From contig NZ_SDKD01000004.1 of assembly GCF_004521915.1 (NCBI RefSeq), forward strand, positions 216,815 through 280,814: a stretch of DNA of 64,000 nt, in the 5' to 3' direction. The notes under the pieces were generated by a model that saw only the letters and a list, made by a program, of their open reading frames with translations, did no database searches and was not told the origin of the DNA. The stretch comes from Brevibacillus migulae (lineage in GTDB: Bacteria; Bacillota; Bacilli; Brevibacillales; Brevibacillaceae). Of the stretch, positions 43,951-53,469 are shown piece after piece; position 1 is the first letter of the stretch; every line of letters begins with the position of its first letter. Both the position numbers and the translations under genes were made by a program.

Positions 43951-46900
43951 ATGAGTGGAGAGTTTTCTCGTGTTGAAGAGTACTGGTTTAAGCGTATGGA
44001 AAAACCGCTGCCAGTGGTGGAATTACCGATTGATGTTCAACGTACTCCGGTGTATGAACACGCGCGAGAGGTCATGGGTCTCCCCCTTTCAAAACAGCTT
44101 GCTGCCCAGCTGGACCAGCTGGCGAAAGAGACAAATGCTGAAGCTCAGGACATCATGCTGGCTGCCTTTTTTGTGTGGCTGCATCGGCTGACTCACAGCG
44201 AAGATCTTTATGTGGGAATGGCAGTGAAAATGGAAGGGACGCACGAGGTCTTGCCGCTTCGTGTGTCCCTTGCCGAAAAGCGGCGGTTCATCGAGGTTGT
44301 GGATGAAGTGTCCCTGCGCAGGGCTGAGGCGCTGGAGCATGCAAGCTCCCCCTTCTCGGATTTGATGGATAAGATTTTTACCGAGCGTGATGAGAGCAAG
44401 TCCTATGGATATACAGCATGTTTTCAATGGGTGGCTGAAGCTGAAGATGCGGTGGAGTACCCTTCTGAAATCAGCTGGATGATCCGGCAAAAAGAAGGGG
44501 AACTGTCTATCGCGGCGGGCTACCATCCAGGATTGTACCGAAGCCATACGATGAGGCGCTATGCAGAGATCTACCGGATCATCGTCGAGGCGATGATGGA
44601 AGATGTCCAGCAAGATTTCCGCACAGTGGATATCCTCACCCAACAGGATAAAGAGCTCTATCAGCAGATCAATCAGACGTCCGCCCCCTATCGGATGGAC
44701 GCGACGATTCCCCAGATGTTCATGGAGGCAGCCAGGCAGTTCCCTGCCCATCAAGCTCTTTCGATGGCGCAAAGGTCGCTGTCCTACCATGAGCTGGATG
44801 AGACAACGAACCAAGTGGCGCACATGCTGCGTGCGCATGGCGTGAAAAAAGGGGAGTATGTCGCCCTGTTCATGCATCGCAGCATCGAGACGGTGATAGG
44901 CATTCTCGCGATCCTGAAAGCAGGCGGGGTCTATATCCCAATCGATCCGGAGTACCCCGAGGACCGTATCCGTTACATGCTCGAAGACAGCCAGACCGCA
45001 TACATACTTACGACTGCTGAGCATGAAGAAAGAGCACGTGAATTGATAGACGAAAAGAAAGTTCAGGTGCTGCTCGCGGATGGTGCGTTGGATGCATTTC
45101 CCCGCACAGCCGTAGACATCGCGCTGCAGCCATCGGATCTGGCCTATATCATCTATACTTCGGGCTCGACCGGCCGGCCAAAGGGAACCTTGCTGGCTCA
45201 CCAAGGGGTTATCAATCTGAGTACCTGGATGCGGGAATATTTCGCGCTGTCCCACGAGGATGTCGTCTTCGGCTTTGCGTCCTTCAGCTTTGATGCCTCC
45301 GTCTTTGAGATGTTCAGCGCCTTGTTTTGGGGAGCGCGTTTTCACCTGCTTTCCCCTGCGGAACGCCTTTCCTTTGACAGCTTTACCGAGGCAGTCTCCC
45401 GTGAAAAAGGAACATTTGTCACATTGCCGACGGCGTTTTTCAAGCAATTGGCCGAGTATCTTCGTGAGGAAGACAGTGTCCATTATGCTTCCATGAAACG
45501 CATCGCCGTTGCCGGGGAAGCGCTGACAGGTGAAATCGTCCGCAAATGGCAAAGACGCTTCGGATTGAGCCCGCAAATCATTAACGCGTATGGGCCAACG
45601 GAGTGCACGGTCTGCTCCTCTGCCTATAAAATCGAGACCCAGCTTCCGGATCAGCAGGCGCATGTTCCGATCGGTACGCCGATTGCGAATACCGAACTGT
45701 ATGTGGTCAGTCCTGCGGGGCAGCTGTGCCCGGTCAACGTGCCAGGCGAGCTGTACATCGGCAGTGTCGGTATGGCGGTCGCCTATTGGCAGCAGCCGGA
45801 GAAGACCAAGGACGCTTTTATTCCGCATCCATTCAGCGATGTGCCAGGGGCAAGGCTGTACAAGTCCGGCGACATTGTACGACTGCTGCCTGATGGCAAC
45901 ATCGAATACGTAGGGCGAAAAGACGATCAGGTCAAAATCAGAGGCTTCCGCATCGAGATGGGTGAGATTGAAGATACGATTGTCCGCCATGAGGAAATCG
46001 AAGAAGGTGTGGTCATCGCCCGTAAAGAGCATGGGGAATACAAGCTGATCGCCTATTATACAACCAAGCCGGGAGCTGCCCTTACACCTGCGCAGGTAAG
46101 AGGCTTTCTAGCATCTCATCTGCCGGAGTACATGATCCCTGAATTGATTATCAAGCTGGAAGAGCTGCCGCTTACCCCGAATAAAAAGGTGGATCGCAAA
46201 GCGCTGGCTGCCAGACAAGATCAAGCCGTATCGGAAATGGAATATGTAGAGCCTGGTACAGAAGATGAGCTTTTCCTCGCTTCTGTCTGGAAGAAAGTGT
46301 TGAAACTGGATCGTGTTGGGGTAAATGATGATTTCTTCTTGATTGGCGGGCACTCCTTGAAAATCTTGCATGCATTGGCATTGTCGAAGCCCAGATTTCC
46401 CTTCTTGCGTATCCAGGACTACTTCCAGCATCGCACGCTCGGGCAATTGGCTGCCTATGCGTCGGCGCAGCAAGTACACGATCAGCAGAGCCATTCGCCT
46501 GTGCGCATAAAGCCAAATGAAATCCGTGAGCTTCACGAAAGCCCGATTCGCAGCAGTGGGGGCGATGTCAAAGTCCGATCGGTCCAGCCACGTACGGTGT
46601 TATTGACAGGTGCCACCGGATACTTCGGTTCCCATCTCCTGCATGAACTGCTGAAGCAGCCGGATACGCATGTGTACTGCATGGTTAGACCTTCTCCGGA
46701 GATGATGAAACGGGTAGAAGACAAAATTCGCTTCAGCTTTGGTGAAGAGGGAGTACAGTTGCTGAAAGACAGAGTGAGTGTGATTGCTGGTGATTTGACC
46801 CTTCCAAGGTTGGGGATGGCGGAGGCTGACAGGGAGCTGTTGAAGCAAAAGGTCGATGCCATTATCCATGCAGCAGCGGATGTCCGTCACTTTGGCGAAG

Positions 46901-47724
46901 CCGATTATTTTTATCAGGTCAATGTAGCGGGGACGAAAGAGCTGCTGGACATAGCTCGTGAGGGTAGCGGGATTCGTTTCCATTACGTATCCACCATCTC
47001 CGTACCAGAGGAGCTCGCTTTGTCAGGACAGTGGGAGCATGTTCGTGCCCATGGGGATTTCGATTACACGCAGCAGCTCGAAAATGTCTATGCCAACAGC
47101 AAGCTGATGGCGGAGCAGGCTGTTCGCGAGGCGATCCAGGCTGGCGTGCCGGCTACGATCTATCGGGCAGGCAACCTCGTGGGTCATTCGAAGACCGGAC
47201 AATTCCAGGAGAATATCGATAGCAATGCGTTCTACCGGATGATCAAGGTGATGCTTCTCTTGGGCAAAGCGCCAGATGCACACATGTGGGTCGATCTGAC
47301 ACCGATTGATTATGCAAGTGAAGCGTTGGTTGCCCTTGCCAGCAAAGCGGAGACAATCGGTCAGCTCTACCATCTGGTGAATCCGCAGCAGATCAGCTAT
47401 GAACAGTTCATTAATGATCTCAATGACTTAGGGTATGCGATCGACCTGATGGAACCGGCAGACTATGAAGCCATGCTGTTTTCACCGGAGCAGCAGATCG
47501 ACGAGGACACCTTGCAGCTGGCGATGGCGCAGCTGGAGGGAGACGGTGCGAGAGATTCCATGTACCGCTTCGGTTGCCGGGAAACAGTACGGGCCTTGGC
47601 GGCTGACGACGTCGCATGTGCGGCTCCCGATCAACAGCTGATTGGCGCATTGCTTTCGTATGCACAGCAAATTGGCTATTTCCCAGCGCCGGTGCTGCGT
47701 CAAAGCACGGTGCTTACACGATAA
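43951..47724 (+). CDS. Single-module NRPS: half C, adenylation, carrier, thioester reductase
   Basis: The 1257-residue protein has, in order: a C-terminal half of a condensation domain (1-230) without HHxxxDG; an A domain (about 250-750) with YTSGSTGRPKG (about 400), NAYGPTE (about 544), GRKDDQVKIRGFR (about 655) and PNKKVDRKAL; a carrier domain with the phosphopantetheine Ser in GGHSLK (about 801); and a reductase (880-1257) with GATGYFGSHLL and Y1047-xxx-K1051. Pocket residues read by eye as D-A-F-A-A-A-V-C-K suggest an aromatic amino acid, so the product may be an amino aldehyde or alcohol. ATG 43951 is preferred to 43927. A PPTase gene follows. Confidence 0.9.
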   Translation: MSGEFSRVEEYWFKRMEKPLPVVELPIDVQRTPVYEHAREVMGLPLSKQLAAQLDQLAKETNAEAQDIMLAAFFVWLHRLTHSEDLYVGMAVKMEGTHEVLPLRVSLAEKRRFIEVVDEVSLRRAEALEHASSPFSDLMDKIFTERDESKSYGYTACFQWVAEAEDAVEYPSEISWMIRQKEGELSIAAGYHPGLYRSHTMRRYAEIYRIIVEAMMEDVQQDFRTVDILTQQDKELYQQINQTSAPYRMDATIPQMFMEAARQFPAHQALSMAQRSLSYHELDETTNQVAHMLRAHGVKKGEYVALFMHRSIETVIGILAILKAGGVYIPIDPEYPEDRIRYMLEDSQTAYILTTAEHEERARELIDEKKVQVLLADGALDAFPRTAVDIALQPSDLAYIIYTSGSTGRPKGTLLAHQGVINLSTWMREYFALSHEDVVFGFASFSFDASVFEMFSALFWGARFHLLSPAERLSFDSFTEAVSREKGTFVTLPTAFFKQLAEYLREEDSVHYASMKRIAVAGEALTGEIVRKWQRRFGLSPQIINAYGPTECTVCSSAYKIETQLPDQQAHVPIGTPIANTELYVVSPAGQLCPVNVPGELYIGSVGMAVAYWQQPEKTKDAFIPHPFSDVPGARLYKSGDIVRLLPDGNIEYVGRKDDQVKIRGFRIEMGEIEDTIVRHEEIEEGVVIARKEHGEYKLIAYYTTKPGAALTPAQVRGFLASHLPEYMIPELIIKLEELPLTPNKKVDRKALAARQDQAVSEMEYVEPGTEDELFLASVWKKVLKLDRVGVNDDFFLIGGHSLKILHALALSKPRFPFLRIQDYFQHRTLGQLAAYASAQQVHDQQSHSPVRIKPNEIRELHESPIRSSGGDVKVRSVQPRTVLLTGATGYFGSHLLHELLKQPDTHVYCMVRPSPEMMKRVEDKIRFSFGEEGVQLLKDRVSVIAGDLTLPRLGMAEADRELLKQKVDAIIHAAADVRHFGEADYFYQVNVAGTKELLDIAREGSGIRFHYVSTISVPEELALSGQWEHVRAHGDFDYTQQLENVYANSKLMAEQAVREAIQAGVPATIYRAGNLVGHSKTGQFQENIDSNAFYRMIKVMLLLGKAPDAHMWVDLTPIDYASEALVALASKAETIGQLYHLVNPQQISYEQFINDLNDLGYAIDLMEPADYEAMLFSPEQQIDEDTLQLAMAQLEGDGARDSMYRFGCRETVRALAADDVACAAPDQQLIGALLSYAQQIGYFPAPVLRQSTVLTR

Positions 47725-47740
47725 ACATACAAACCGGACA

Positions 47741-47780
47741 GGGGCCAAGTGATGCAAGACATGCTTGGCCCTTTTATTTT
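47741..47780 (+). terminator. Terminator between NRPS and PPTase genes
   Basis: GGGCCAAG (47742-47749) pairs with CTTGGCCC (47764-47771), followed by TTTTATTTT. Read-through would be needed for co-transcription with the PPTase. Confidence 0.8.
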
Positions 47781-47806
47781 CGGCGAAAGAAAGGAGGAAA
47801 CCCGAT

Positions 47807-48526
47807 TTGTCGGTTCGAAAAGCGGAGATATCGCTCTTTGCAGCAGATGCCAGTCTAGTCAGGGATGGCCAGGAGCTGCGACAGCTTGTCGCAGGCCTGC
47901 CAACAGCGGAAAAAGCTCGTCTGCAAAAACAGAAAATCCCGCAAGATCAAAAGAACAGCGCGCTCGGCTTCACCATGGCAATGACGATGGCAGCTCAGGC
48001 ACTGCAGCGCTCCTCCGCTGAGATCAAGCTCGCGAGATTGCCGAATGGCCGGCCTTATCTGCAGCAGCCTTCAGGATGGACGGGCGATGTGAACTACGCT
48101 CATTCAGGGGTTTGGGTGGTGGGCGGGGTCATCGCCGACGGCAAAATTGGGGTGGATGTGGAAAAGATCGAACCGCTGCCAGAGGATGCAGCTGCCTTGT
48201 TTCTCTCGATCGAGGAAAACGAGGAGTACGAAGCTTGTCCGCCAGAACGAAAACTCTCCTTTCTCTACGAAGTCTGGACGTTGAAGGAGGCTTTCCTGAA
48301 AGCCACTGGGGAAGGAATCCTCGCTCCCTTGACAGAATGGTCCGCAGTCAGGATGAATGAGCAAGAAGCCATCATCAGGCATGCCCAAGACGGCCAGCTT
48401 TCCGACTGGTATCTGAGGTTGTACCATATTGCTCCTGGTTATATAGCCGCCGCTTGTGCGACAGCGCCCCTTCCTGAGCACATCGCGGCATTCCATACCA
48501 CCTTTCCCCAAAAACTGTTACAATGA
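47807..48526 (+). CDS. 4'-phosphopantetheinyl transferase, Sfp type
   Basis: TTG 47807 is chosen because AAAGGAGG ends 9 bp upstream; the product has 239 residues, the Sfp length. Motifs are NYAHSGVWVVGGV, the Mg-binding GVDVEKIEP (about residues 112-120) and WTLKEAFLKATGEG (WxxKEAxxKxxG). It transfers phosphopantetheine from CoA to carrier domains and most likely activates the NRPS upstream. It lies 82 bp after the NRPS stop, behind a terminator hairpin. Confidence 0.92.
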   Translation: MSVRKAEISLFAADASLVRDGQELRQLVAGLPTAEKARLQKQKIPQDQKNSALGFTMAMTMAAQALQRSSAEIKLARLPNGRPYLQQPSGWTGDVNYAHSGVWVVGGVIADGKIGVDVEKIEPLPEDAAALFLSIEENEEYEACPPERKLSFLYEVWTLKEAFLKATGEGILAPLTEWSAVRMNEQEAIIRHAQDGQLSDWYLRLYHIAPGYIAAACATAPLPEHIAAFHTTFPQKLLQ

Positions 48527-48572
48527 CAGCAGATAGAAACCGCTGTGAAAAACAGGATAGGAGGCCTTTTGC

Positions 48573-49463
48573 ATGGAAACCACGGAAGTATGCAAAAAGC
48601 AAGTGAGATTGATCGCGACAGACATGGATGGCACGCTGCTCAACGAGTTGGGTGAGATCAGCCAAGAAAACCGGGAAGCGATTAAAGCGGCGCAGGCGAA
48701 AGGGATCAAGGTGGTCGTTGCCACCGGCAGATCGTATAAAGAGGCGGTTCCCCCGTTGCAGGCGGCCGGCATTACCTGCCCGATCATCTGTGTAAATGGC
48801 GCCGAGATTCGCGATGAACAGGGCGAGAAGGTCAAAAGCGTTCCGTTGTCCTACCCGACTTACCGGCAAGTAGCGGCCATTTTGGAGGACGCCGGGATCT
48901 ACTACGAATTGTATACCGATAGCGGTACTTACAGCGATAATCGTGAAAAGGCGTTTCAGACCATGGTGGACTACTTGACGGCTGCCTATCCCGATTATCC
49001 GGAGGAAAAAATCAAGGAAAAGATTGATTTCCGCTTCGCTCGCGAAAGCTTTTCCATCGTGAATGATTATGACGAGGTGCTCGATCAGGACGCAGGCGTA
49101 GAAATCTACAAGCTGCTGGTTTTCTCCAATGATGAAGCCGCGCTGGCAGCAGCCGCCGAGAAACTGCAGCAGCTGCCGGAATTAGCCGTCAGCTCTTCTG
49201 CCAAAAACAATCTGGAGCTGACCAACCGTGGCGCCCAGAAAGGCATCGCCGTCAAGGAATTTGCGGCACAGCACCAGATCTTGTTGGAGGAAACGATGGC
49301 GCTCGGCGACAACTTCAATGATCTGTCCATGCTCAAGATCGTCGGTTACAGTGTAGCGATGGGAAATGCAGAGGAAGAGATCAAGCAGATCTGTACCTTT
49401 GTCGCCAACCGCCACGACAAGCACGGTGTTGCCCATGCGATACAGGAGCTCGCGTTGGTATAG
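48573..49463 (+). CDS. Cof-type HAD-IIB phosphatase (second)
   Basis: The 296-residue protein has motif I IATDMDGTLL, motif II VVATGRS, and LGDNFNDLSML (motif IV) with a conserved Lys in GAQKGIAVKEF. A C2B cap lies between. ATAGGAGG precedes ATG 48573. It is distinct from the HAD gene at 25149. It is a sugar-phosphate or cofactor phosphatase; exact substrate unknown. It has its own strong terminator. Confidence 0.92.
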   Translation: METTEVCKKQVRLIATDMDGTLLNELGEISQENREAIKAAQAKGIKVVVATGRSYKEAVPPLQAAGITCPIICVNGAEIRDEQGEKVKSVPLSYPTYRQVAAILEDAGIYYELYTDSGTYSDNREKAFQTMVDYLTAAYPDYPEEKIKEKIDFRFARESFSIVNDYDEVLDQDAGVEIYKLLVFSNDEAALAAAAEKLQQLPELAVSSSAKNNLELTNRGAQKGIAVKEFAAQHQILLEETMALGDNFNDLSMLKIVGYSVAMGNAEEEIKQICTFVANRHDKHGVAHAIQELALV

Positions 49464-49474
49464 ACGCATATAGA

Positions 49475-49535
49475 AAAAGGGGAGGAACCAGGCGGAGCCA
49501 TACAGGCTTCGAGCGAGGTTCTTCCCCTTTTCATT
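49475..49535. terminator. Bidirectional terminator
   Basis: AAAAGGGGAGGAACC (49475-49489) pairs with GGTTCTTCCCCTTTT (49517-49531). It lies between the HAD gene and the convergent cidB-like gene. Confidence 0.85.
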
Positions 49536-50221
49536 TAAGGCATCATCAGCACTGGCAGGAACCAGGGAGCAACCCCCAAGGTGATGAAAGCGGCCAGAAT
49601 CATCGACAGACTCGACACTGTGCCTGTGATGGCGCTGAATTCAAATGCTTTCGACGTGCCCGCGCCATGTGCATTGGTCCCCAACATCACCCCGCGCGCG
49701 ACTTCGTTCTCAATGCGCAGCAGCCGAATGATCGCTGGCCCGACTTGTGATCCGAAGATTCCGGTAATGATGACAAAGACAGCCGTAACGGCGGGAATGC
49801 CGCCAACCATCTCGGAAATATTCATCGCGATCGGTGTGGTGACCGAGCGGGGAATCAGACTGTCCACCATGCGCAAATTCAGATCAAAGAGCTGTGCCAG
49901 CAGGGCGGAAGTGGCAATGGCGACCACGGAGCCGCAGAGCACGCTGGCGATGATCTCGGACGCGTGCTTTTTCAAGGTGGCAAAGGATTTGTACAGTGGG
50001 ATGGCAAAGGCAATCGTCGCCGGCTGAAGCAGATCCGTCAGCCAGGACGCACTCACATTGTACGTCTCATAGGGAATCCCGGTCCACAGCAAGAACCCCA
50101 CGATCAACAAGGGGGACAGGATAAGTGGCGAAAAATACACCTTTGGCTTATGCTGGTACAGCTTTTTGGCTGCCCAATAAAGCACAACAGTCATGCTGAT
50201 GCCGAACAGCTCCAACATCAT
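49535..50221 (-). CDS. cidB: LrgB/CidB family membrane protein
   Basis: The 228-residue protein has six to seven membrane segments. The family core is visible: IPLYKSFATLKKHASEIIASVLCGS, SLIPRSVTTPIAMNISEMVGGIPAVTAVFVIITGIFG and GTNAHGAGTSKAFEF. It pairs with the holin-like CidA gene just upstream (4-bp overlap). In B. subtilis the pair is CidAB (YwbHG), linked to overflow metabolism and pyruvate transport or cell lysis control. Confidence 0.92.
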   Translation of the reverse strand: MMLELFGISMTVVLYWAAKKLYQHKPKVYFSPLILSPLLIVGFLLWTGIPYETYNVSASWLTDLLQPATIAFAIPLYKSFATLKKHASEIIASVLCGSVVAIATSALLAQLFDLNLRMVDSLIPRSVTTPIAMNISEMVGGIPAVTAVFVIITGIFGSQVGPAIIRLLRIENEVARGVMLGTNAHGAGTSKAFEFSAITGTVSSLSMILAAFITLGVAPWFLPVLMMP

Positions 50222-50589
50222 GACAGCTTTCTCTCCTTTCGTTTCCCCATTCGCTGTGCCAGTACCCCGGTGCAGGCCATCGTGACGACCGTACTGATGA
50301 CCACCACGAGGATCAGACGCAGACCATCATGCTGCAGGATTTCCTTGTATTGCATGATCCCGACGGCAGAAGGCACAAACAACAGCAAAAGCTCGGCAAG
50401 CAGCCATTTTGCGCCCAGATCGACCCATTCCAGGCGGATGATCTTGGTTTGCAGGAGAAAAAACAAGACGATGATTCCCAGAATGCTGCCGGGAATGTGT
50501 ATCGGAAGCCAGCTGGCCAACTGATTCATCAGGCACGAAAAGACCAGCAAAAAACCAATCTGTATCAAGCTTTTGATCAAGACGAGCAT
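50218..50589 (-). CDS. cidA: CidA/LrgA holin-like protein
   Basis: ATG 50589 with GGGAGAG upstream gives 123 residues with four membrane segments, the family size; the upstream extension to 50634 is not supported. The conserved PIHIPGSILGIIVLFFLLQTKII and WLLAELLLLFVPSAVGIMQY are typical of CidA/LrgA. It acts with CidB in the membrane. It is divergent from the LysR gene, its likely regulator. Confidence 0.92.
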   Translation of the reverse strand: MLVLIKSLIQIGFLLVFSCLMNQLASWLPIHIPGSILGIIVLFFLLQTKIIRLEWVDLGAKWLLAELLLLFVPSAVGIMQYKEILQHDGLRLILVVVISTVVTMACTGVLAQRMGKRKERKLS

Positions 50590-50651
50590 GCAACTCTCTC
50601 CCTTCCGAGGAAAGTGTACAGCATGCATTAACATAGGTAAAATGAATATAT

Positions 50652-50668
50652 GGAATCACAATCATTCC
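50652..50668. promoter_or_regulatory. Likely LysR-regulator binding site
   Basis: GGAAT-N7-ATTCC (50652-50668) lies between the cidA and LysR starts, 31 bp before the LysR ATG. Spacing and position suit a LysR-type operator serving both divergent promoters. Confidence 0.45.
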
Positions 50669-50698
50669 TATTGTCTATAGAAGAGGGAGATTAACGGG

Positions 50699-51589
50699 AT
50701 GGACATCCGGCACTTGCAATACTTTGTAGAGGTGGCCCGCAGCAAAAGCTTCACCAAAGCTGCCGAAAGCTTGTATATCACACAGCCGACGATCAGCAAG
50801 ATGATCCGCAATCTGGAGGAGGAATTAGGGGTGACCCTGCTGGACCGGGTCGGCAAAAAGGTCGAGCTCACGGATGCAGGCATGATCATCTATGAACAGG
50901 CCCAGCAAATCACCCAGGCGTTTCAAAATTTGACCGATCAGCTGCAGGATGTCATAAGTGTGAAAAAGGGGAGAATTCGCATGGGGCTGCCCCCGATGGT
51001 AGGGGCGAGTTTTTTTCCCGAGGTGATCGGCAAATTTCGCGAGCAATATCCGGGAGTCGCGATCGAATTGGTGGAAAACGGGGCGAAAAAGGGCGAGGAG
51101 GAAGTCCGACATGGCAGCCTGGATCTCGGTGTTGTCGTGCTGCCAACCGATGAGGAGGAGTTCCATTCCTTCTCCTTTGTCAAAAAGGTGTTGAAAGTGA
51201 TCATGCATCCCTCCCATCCGCTTGCCCAGCGTGCGGCAGTTTCCCTGGCCGAGCTGGCAGAGGAGTCATTTCTCCTGTTTCGGGAGGATTTTGCTTTGCA
51301 TGACCGCGTTATTGAAGAGTGCATCAGTGTAGGCTTTCGTCCGCATGTAGTTTATGAAAGCTCCCAATGGGATTTCATTCGGGAAATGGTAGCGGCCAAT
51401 CTGGGGATTGCGCTGCTGCCGGAGACCATCTGTGAAGGCATGGACCCGGCTCGCATCCGCGTGGTTTCCCTTGTCGATCCGGTGATCCCATGGCATTTGG
51501 CGATGATCTGGAAGAAGGATCGTTACCTTTCCTTCGCTGCCCGTGAATGGATCCGGTTTACCCGCAAGCATATGGAGAACAAAGAGTAG
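50699..51589 (+). CDS. cidR: LysR family regulator, CidR-like
   Basis: The 296-residue protein has the LysR HTH (MDIRHLQYFVEVARSKSFTKAAESLYITQPTISKMIRNLEEELGVTLLDR) and a two-lobe effector domain (about 90-290). It is divergently placed to cidA-cidB as in B. subtilis (ywbI-ywbHG) and staphylococci, where CidR activates the pair in response to acetate. AGAGGGAG precedes ATG 50699. Effector is inferred from this parallel. Confidence 0.85.
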   Translation: MDIRHLQYFVEVARSKSFTKAAESLYITQPTISKMIRNLEEELGVTLLDRVGKKVELTDAGMIIYEQAQQITQAFQNLTDQLQDVISVKKGRIRMGLPPMVGASFFPEVIGKFREQYPGVAIELVENGAKKGEEEVRHGSLDLGVVVLPTDEEEFHSFSFVKKVLKVIMHPSHPLAQRAAVSLAELAEESFLLFREDFALHDRVIEECISVGFRPHVVYESSQWDFIREMVAANLGIALLPETICEGMDPARIRVVSLVDPVIPWHLAMIWKKDRYLSFAAREWIRFTRKHMENKE

Positions 51590-51602
51590 AGGCTTGTCTC
51601 CT

Positions 51603-52349
51603 CTACTCTTCGTATATCATTTTTCGCGTCATGCCGCCGTCCACGACAAGATTGGTCCCCGTCACAAAGTTATTGGCGGGATCAGTCAGGTACAAGCAGG
51701 CACGGGCAATATCCTCGGGACGCCCGACACGCTGGGAGGGATGCTGGAGATGATCGACCTCACGGAGGCTTTCGTAATCACCTGTCTCGATCCAACCCGG
51801 ACTGATGGCATTCACGGTGATCCGATCGGGACCGAAAGACACCGCCATGGCGTGTGTTAGGGCGAGAATGCCCCCTTTGGTAGCTGCATAGCTTTCGGAA
51901 TTCGGCTCGGACATCAGCGCGCGGGTCGAGGCGAGGTTCACGATCGAGCCGCCGCCATGCTTCCTCATGATTTTCGCTGCTTCCCGCGAGCAGAGGAAGG
52001 TCGCCCGCAGATTGGTGTTGATCACGGAGTCCCATTCTTCCACCGTCAGATCGTAGGGAGAGATAAACGCGGTGATGCCGGCGTTATTGATCAGGATATC
52101 GATCCGCCCGTGGTCGGCTCCCACCTTCTCGATAAATGCGACGATCTCGTCCGGCTTGCGCAGATCCACAACATGCGATGTCGCTGGATAGCCCGATTGT
52201 TGAATGAGGGACAAGGTTTCCTGCAGCTCCCCGGCATCCTTATCGACGAGTACCACATTGGCTCCTTGCTGTGCATAGGAAACAGCCACGGTACGGCCAA
52301 TTCCTTTTCCTGCCCCTGTCACGATGACTACTTTTTGCTCAAAGGACAT
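51603..52349 (-). CDS. Short-chain dehydrogenase/reductase
   Basis: The 248-residue classical SDR has TGAGKGIG (NAD(P) binding), NNAG, Ser in NLASTRA and the catalytic YAATK, with ISPGWIETGDY and VDGG at the end. The Asp at the end of strand 2 (VLVDKD) suggests NAD preference. It is cytoplasmic, with unknown substrate. It is convergent with the LysR gene; AGAGTAGAGG/CCTCTACTCT (51585-51609) forms a hairpin across both stop codons. Confidence 0.9.
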   Translation of the reverse strand: MSFEQKVVIVTGAGKGIGRTVAVSYAQQGANVVLVDKDAGELQETLSLIQQSGYPATSHVVDLRKPDEIVAFIEKVGADHGRIDILINNAGITAFISPYDLTVEEWDSVINTNLRATFLCSREAAKIMRKHGGGSIVNLASTRALMSEPNSESYAATKGGILALTHAMAVSFGPDRITVNAISPGWIETGDYESLREVDHLQHPSQRVGRPEDIARACLYLTDPANNFVTGTNLVVDGGMTRKMIYEE

Positions 52350-52382
52350 AGCGCCCCTCCTTATCGAAGTGGAGTGAAAGAA

Positions 52383-52412
52383 GAAAGGTGCCTCATAGGA
52401 AGCACCTTTCTA
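52383..52412 (-). terminator. Terminator of the second aldo/keto reductase gene
   Basis: On the minus strand GAAAGGTGC (52410-52402) pairs with GCACCTTTC (52391-52383), followed by a pyrimidine-rich run. Confidence 0.7.
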
Positions 52413-52427
52413 TTATGTAGCCGTTCT

Positions 52428-53255
52428 TTAAAAATTGAAGTTATCCGGGTCAGAACCGAAGCGTTTGTTTTGATTGAGCGCGTCGATTTTCTCCATATCC
52501 TCCGCAGAGAGCGTGAAATCGAAAATATTGGCGTTTTCTTCGATCCGGTGAGGAGTGACCGATTTTGGAATGGTAACCACGCCGTTTTGCAGATCCCAGC
52601 GAAGCACGATTTGCGCTGGCGTTTTTTGATATTTCTCCGCAAGCTCAGCCAACAGCGGCACATCGAGGTTGCCTTGCATCAACGGGCTCCACGCTTCCAG
52701 CTGAATGCCTTTATCCTTGCAGAAGCCCAGCAGCTCTTTTTGGCTCAAGAGCGGGTGGAATTCTACCTGGTTGACAGCAGGAACAATGTCGCTTGCCTCC
52801 AGGATATCATTCAAATGATGAATATGATGGTTGCTGACGCCAATCGCGCGGACCAAGCCATCTTTATATAGCTTCTCCAAAGCCTTCCATGTTTCTACAT
52901 ACTTTCCTTTGACCGGCCAGTGGATCAGGTAGAGGTCGAGGTATTCGAGACCCAGTTTCTTTCTGCTGGTTTCAAAAGCCTGCAGGGTGGACTCATAGCC
53001 TTGATCGGAGTTCCACACCTTGGTGGTAATGAACAATTCTTCGCGGGCAACGCCGGATTCCTTAATGGCTTGACCGACTCCCTCTTCGTTGCCGTAAACA
53101 GCAGCGGTATCGATGCTGCGATATCCGGATTGAATCGCATGCTTGACGGAAGAAATGACCTCGTCTCCTTCTTTCACACGCCATACACCCAGACCCAGCC
53201 AGGGCAGCTTCACCCCGTTATTAAGTGTTGTCGATTCCAGTAACGGTTGCGCCAT
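52428..53255 (-). CDS. Aldo/keto reductase, YtbE/YvgN-like paralogue
   Basis: ATG 53255 with GGAGGG upstream gives 275 residues. The tetrad is SIDTAAVYGNEE (Asp, Tyr), ITTKVWNSDQGYE (Lys) and LIHWP (His). It is close to YtbE at 32873-33715 throughout, including GVSNHHIHHL, NQVEFHPLLSQKEL and the final SDPDNFNF, so it is a paralogue. It likely reduces methylglyoxal or other aldehydes with NADPH. Next to an SDR gene on the same strand, but with a terminator between. Confidence 0.92.
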   Translation of the reverse strand: MAQPLLESTTLNNGVKLPWLGLGVWRVKEGDEVISSVKHAIQSGYRSIDTAAVYGNEEGVGQAIKESGVAREELFITTKVWNSDQGYESTLQAFETSRKKLGLEYLDLYLIHWPVKGKYVETWKALEKLYKDGLVRAIGVSNHHIHHLNDILEASDIVPAVNQVEFHPLLSQKELLGFCKDKGIQLEAWSPLMQGNLDVPLLAELAEKYQKTPAQIVLRWDLQNGVVTIPKSVTPHRIEENANIFDFTLSAEDMEKIDALNQNKRFGSDPDNFNF

Positions 53256-53469
53256 TTGGTAGCCCTCCTCAACGAATGTAGGAATTATGTCCGCATGTTC
53301 GCGGACCATAAGCCCTCTACATACGGATTATAAGCCAAGTTTCCCTTGGTAGAAAGTAGGAATTCAGTGCAAATGTGTTTGCGGATCAAACCAAAGGATT
53401 TCCAGAAAACACCGTTGGTATGGTATTCTAAGACATGATGACCAGATTGTGAGGAAAGGGTGATTTTAC

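Noticed and set aside
44089..46032. 647-codon open frame on the minus strand inside the NRPS gene
   Set aside because: It is the antisense shadow of a clearly coding A domain; the translation has no recognisable domain.
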